From positions 1-17,237 of the forward strand of contig JAFTHJ010000200.1 in assembly GCA_017457465.1 (NCBI GenBank): a DNA stretch of 17,237 bases. The letters run 5' to 3'. The notes beneath the pieces are model-generated. The model was not told the origin of the DNA. It was given only the letters and a program-made list of their open reading frames with translations, and did no database searches. This document shows positions 14,594-17,237 of the stretch, in pieces (within the stretch, counting starts at the first letter, position 1; every line of letters begins with the position of its first letter). The translations under genes were made by a program, and so were the position numbers. The stretch is from Clostridia bacterium. Lineage in GTDB: Bacteria; Bacillota; Clostridia; Oscillospirales; CAG-272.

Positions 14594-17077
14594 ATGAAAA
14601 AGAGGAAAAATCGAACGGTTGCGAGAAAGCTTTTCAGGTCATTTGCGAGGATACTTACAGTGATTCTCCTTGTATCTCTTATAACAGCCACGGTTGTGGG
14701 ACTCGTATTCGCTATATATATAGACCGAAATATCGAGAAAAGTGTTGACGAAACTCTATTTACACTGGTCGGAAGCGAAGCCGTGACCAAGCTATATTAT
14801 TACGATTTCACCGACAGAGAAAACCGCATAGGAGAAGCAATAGAGATGACAGAGGAGGAGATATACGGCGGATACAGATGTGAATACGTTGACTACGAGG
14901 ATGTTCCGAGAGAGCTTGTCAATGCCTTTGTGAGCATTGAGGATAAGCGATTTTATACCCATTCGGGAGTGGACTGGAGAAGAACGCTTTCGGCGGGGGC
15001 AAATTATTTTTTGAATTTCAGTGACAGCTACGGCGGCTCTACGATAACCCAACAGCTCATAAAAAATGTCACACAAAACGACGATTATTCCTTTCAACGG
15101 AAGATACAGGAGATTTTGTGGGCGCTTGACCTTGAGACTAAAATGAGTAAGGAAGAGATACTGGAAATGTATCTTAACATAATAAATCTCTCGCAGGGGA
15201 GCTATGGCGTTGGAGCAGCGGCGGATTATTATTTTTCAAAGGATGTGGGTGAACTGACACTCAACGAGTGCGCCTGTATTGCCGCTATAACTAACAGTCC
15301 CTCATACTACGACCCTATAAGAAATCCCGAAAATAACACATATCGGAGAAATCTGATACTCGGTCAGATGTATGAGCAGGGGTATATTTCGGAGGAGAGC
15401 TTCAAGGAGTGCTATGATACTCCCGTAACGCTCAATATAAATTCAGGTGGCGGAGACGGAGTCAATTCGTGGTACGCCGATATGGTGATAGAGGACGTGA
15501 TAGATGACCTTGTGAGCGAGAAAGGATATAGCCGACAGATGGCAAATCTGATGATATATACGGGCGGACTGAAAATCTACACCGCAATGGACGCCGATAT
15601 TCAGAAAAAGCTTGAAGCCTATTATGCCGATACCTCGAATTTTTATAGTAATACAGCAGGGGAAAAGCCGCAATCGTCGATGATAATAATAGACCCCGCC
15701 ACGGGCGATATACTTGCCGTTGCGGGGGCTGTAGGGAATAAGAGCGGAAACCGTCTTCAAAATTTTGCCACGCAAACCCTACGTCCCGCGGGCTCTGTGG
15801 TGAAGCCTGTCTCGGTATATGCCCCCGCGCTTGAGGAGGGAATAATTACGTGGTCGAGCGTATACGACGATGTTCCCGTGAATTTCGGAAAATATAATCT
15901 TGACGCAAACGCTGGAGCGATAATCCATCCCAAGGCGTGGCCAAAAAACTCAAGCGGAGTTTATCGTGGGTTGACGAACATCAATTATGCGGTGGAGCAT
16001 TCTATCAACACAGTTGTGGTCAAGGTGCTTGAGGATATGGGACTTGAAACCTCATTTGACTATATAAAAAACAGACTTGGGGTAGAGAGCCTTATTGAGG
16101 TATCGGAGGCATCGGACGGAAGCATTATAACCGATATGGATTATGCCTCACTGGCACTCGGTCAGTTTAATTACGGCGTGACGGTCAGAGAGATAACCGC
16201 CGCATATTCCGCACTCGCAAATAACGGCGTATATAACGAGCCGCGCTCATATCTTTCGGTGACAGACTCCCGCGGCGTGGAGATACTGAAAAAGGAATAT
16301 GAGGGAGAGATAGTTTTCAGCGAGGAGGTCGCAACGCTTATGACGATGATGCTCGAAAACGTGATAAAAAACGGTACCGCCACGGCGATAACGCTTGACG
16401 AGACGGTACAATGCGCGGGAAAAACGGGAACGACACAGAATAATTATGACAGATGGTTTATCGGCTACACTCCCTATTATATCTGCGGAACGTGGTACGG
16501 ATATGAGTACCCAAAGGCTATAACCGATGTCTCCTCAAACCCCTGCATTAAATTTTGGGATGATGTGATGGGGGAGCTTCACAAGGATATTCCAACCGAC
16601 TCGGCAAAGAAATTTTACCGCTCCCCGAATATAGTTGAAGCGGAATACTGTATGGATTCGGGGTTGCTTATGACCGAGGCGTGTAGAAACGACCCGAGGG
16701 GAAACAGAGCGGAGAAGGGGTATTTTGCGGCGGGAAGTGAGCCGACATCGTTTTGCACACGTCACGTCTCGGTGGCTTATGACACACAGCACGGCGGTGT
16801 CGCGAGTGAGGACTGTCCTCCCGAGAATCTAAAGAATATAGGGCTTATAAACGTAATTCGGGTATTTCCCATGCAGGTTTATGTTACCGATGCCGAATAC
16901 GTCTGGCGAGATATCGGACTTGACACACTCCCCGCAACATCTCCCGAGCTTCCGTTTTTCGCTAATCTTCTCGCAGAGAATGAATATTGCGGAATAAGCA
17001 AAAAACAGGAGCAGTTCAATCGCTACTGCCGCGCACATTTCAATTATTACAACTGGCAAAAGAGAAGAGATGAGTAA
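14594..17077 (+). CDS. Class A penicillin-binding protein (PBP1A-type transglycosylase/transpeptidase)
   Basis: This bifunctional enzyme polymerises lipid II into glycan strands and cross-links the peptides outside the membrane. The 827-residue product has a basic cytosolic tail and a membrane anchor at about 20-43. The GT51 domain shows SIEDKRFYTHSG with catalytic Glu116, GGSTITQQLIKN, KIQEI and YGVGAAADYYFSKD. The transpeptidase domain has the acyl-serine motif Ser401-Val-Val-Lys404, Ser470-Ile-Asn472 and Lys610-Thr-Gly-Thr613. The C-terminal tail of about 150 residues is Cys-containing and of unclear role. Starts at 14582 and 14594 are both possible; 14594 is preferred because GGAG directly abuts the first ATG. 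A structured inverted repeat begins 6 bases after its stop. Confidence 0.93.
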   Translation: MKKRKNRTVARKLFRSFARILTVILLVSLITATVVGLVFAIYIDRNIEKSVDETLFTLVGSEAVTKLYYYDFTDRENRIGEAIEMTEEEIYGGYRCEYVDYEDVPRELVNAFVSIEDKRFYTHSGVDWRRTLSAGANYFLNFSDSYGGSTITQQLIKNVTQNDDYSFQRKIQEILWALDLETKMSKEEILEMYLNIINLSQGSYGVGAAADYYFSKDVGELTLNECACIAAITNSPSYYDPIRNPENNTYRRNLILGQMYEQGYISEESFKECYDTPVTLNINSGGGDGVNSWYADMVIEDVIDDLVSEKGYSRQMANLMIYTGGLKIYTAMDADIQKKLEAYYADTSNFYSNTAGEKPQSSMIIIDPATGDILAVAGAVGNKSGNRLQNFATQTLRPAGSVVKPVSVYAPALEEGIITWSSVYDDVPVNFGKYNLDANAGAIIHPKAWPKNSSGVYRGLTNINYAVEHSINTVVVKVLEDMGLETSFDYIKNRLGVESLIEVSEASDGSIITDMDYASLALGQFNYGVTVREITAAYSALANNGVYNEPRSYLSVTDSRGVEILKKEYEGEIVFSEEVATLMTMMLENVIKNGTATAITLDETVQCAGKTGTTQNNYDRWFIGYTPYYICGTWYGYEYPKAITDVSSNPCIKFWDDVMGELHKDIPTDSAKKFYRSPNIVEAEYCMDSGLLMTEACRNDPRGNRAEKGYFAAGSEPTSFCTRHVSVAYDTQHGGVASEDCPPENLKNIGLINVIRVFPMQVYVTDAEYVWRDIGLDTLPATSPELPFFANLLAENEYCGISKKQEQFNRYCRAHFNYYNWQKRRDE

Positions 17078-17082
17078 ATGTT

Positions 17083-17205
17083 TCAAGAGGAACCTTTTAA
17101 GGAAAGTCTTAAGGGCAAAAGCCATTAGCCAAGTTTGATTTGTCGGCTGAACACCGACATTTGGGGCAAAAACGCCCCAAAACATCAAACATTGGTTCCT
17201 CTTGA
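17083..17205. repeat. Inverted-repeat element with nested hairpins downstream of the penicillin-binding protein
   Basis: Perfect 12-bp terminal inverted repeats TCAAGAGGAACC (17083-17094) and GGTTCCTCTTGA (17194-17205) bound about 120 bp. Inside, GTTTGAT (17133-17139) pairs with ATCAAAC (17184-17190). This encloses two further hairpins: TGTCGG/CCGACA (17141-17146 and 17154-17159) and TTTGGGGC/GCCCCAAA (17160-17167 and 17174-17181). No T-run follows any stem, so simple termination is not indicated. It could be a MITE-like non-coding repeat or a structured RNA. On the minus strand it also holds a 27-codon Cys-rich frame (17109-17192). AACCTTTT-like sequence occurs at 17091 and again at 17214, so the element may extend beyond the window. 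Confidence 0.6.
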
Positions 17206-17237
17206 CTCCTCCAAACCTTTTTAAAGCTGGGATTGTC

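Noticed and set aside
17078..17128. A 16-codon frame on the plus strand starting right after the penicillin-binding protein stop
   Set aside because: It is very short, reads into the terminal inverted repeat and shows no domain or conserved feature; nothing supports translation beyond the adjacent stop codon.
17160..17181. The TTTGGGGC/GCCCCAAA hairpin as an intrinsic terminator
   Set aside because: No T-run follows the stem on either strand; A-rich or mixed sequence follows instead.

Overview
The window looks like chromosomal DNA from a low-to-mid-GC Gram-positive of the class Clostridia, probably an uncultured gut or rumen lineage. The evidence is WhiA and a Firmicutes-type MurB side by side, strong Shine-Dalgarno sites, AT-rich sigma-A promoters with 17-bp spacers, a class A penicillin-binding protein with a single N-terminal anchor, and a small BofC-like membrane protein. 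The genus cannot be set from sequence reading alone. No rRNA, tRNA, CRISPR array, phage or transposase gene was seen.

Layout. Positions 1-1953 (minus strand) hold an oxidoreductase, coaE and the start of a membrane-anchored lytic-transglycosylase-like gene that runs off the left edge. A 200-bp divergent control region (1954-2151) carries two near-consensus promoters back to back. From 2152 to about 6503 (plus strand) is a tightly packed cluster: YjjG-like HAD phosphatase, murB, whiA, trxA, trxB and a small membrane-anchored gene cut by an in-frame TGA. It resembles the Firmicutes whiA/trxB neighbourhood, but rapZ and yvcK/glmR are absent between murB and whiA.

A fresh extended -10 promoter at 6566 starts a four-gene nucleotide-sugar cassette (6663-10487): rfbF (CDP-glucose formation), rfbG (CDP-4-keto-6-deoxyglucose formation), an SDR reductase/epimerase-like enzyme and a GtrB/DPM1-like glycosyltransferase with two C-terminal membrane helices. 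Together they could make a CDP-6-deoxyhexose and load it on a polyprenyl phosphate for surface glycosylation. No rfbH homologue lies in the window, so a 3,6-dideoxy sugar is not supported here. dnaE (10530-14051), the replicative polymerase alpha subunit, follows on the same strand and ends in a perfect 17-bp bidirectional terminator. That terminator is shared with a convergent BofC-like gene (14087-14473, minus), which is itself divergent from a class A penicillin-binding protein (14594-17077). After that gene lies a 123-bp inverted-repeat element with a nested, junction-like fold.

Most genes are ordinary housekeeping. The points that deserve a second look are the TGA-split gene after trxB with a hairpin placed much like a bacterial SECIS, the structured element at the right end with its 27-codon cysteine-rich reading frame, the rfbH-less CDP-sugar cassette with its RNA hairpins, and a possible forespore-type promoter ahead of the BofC-like gene.
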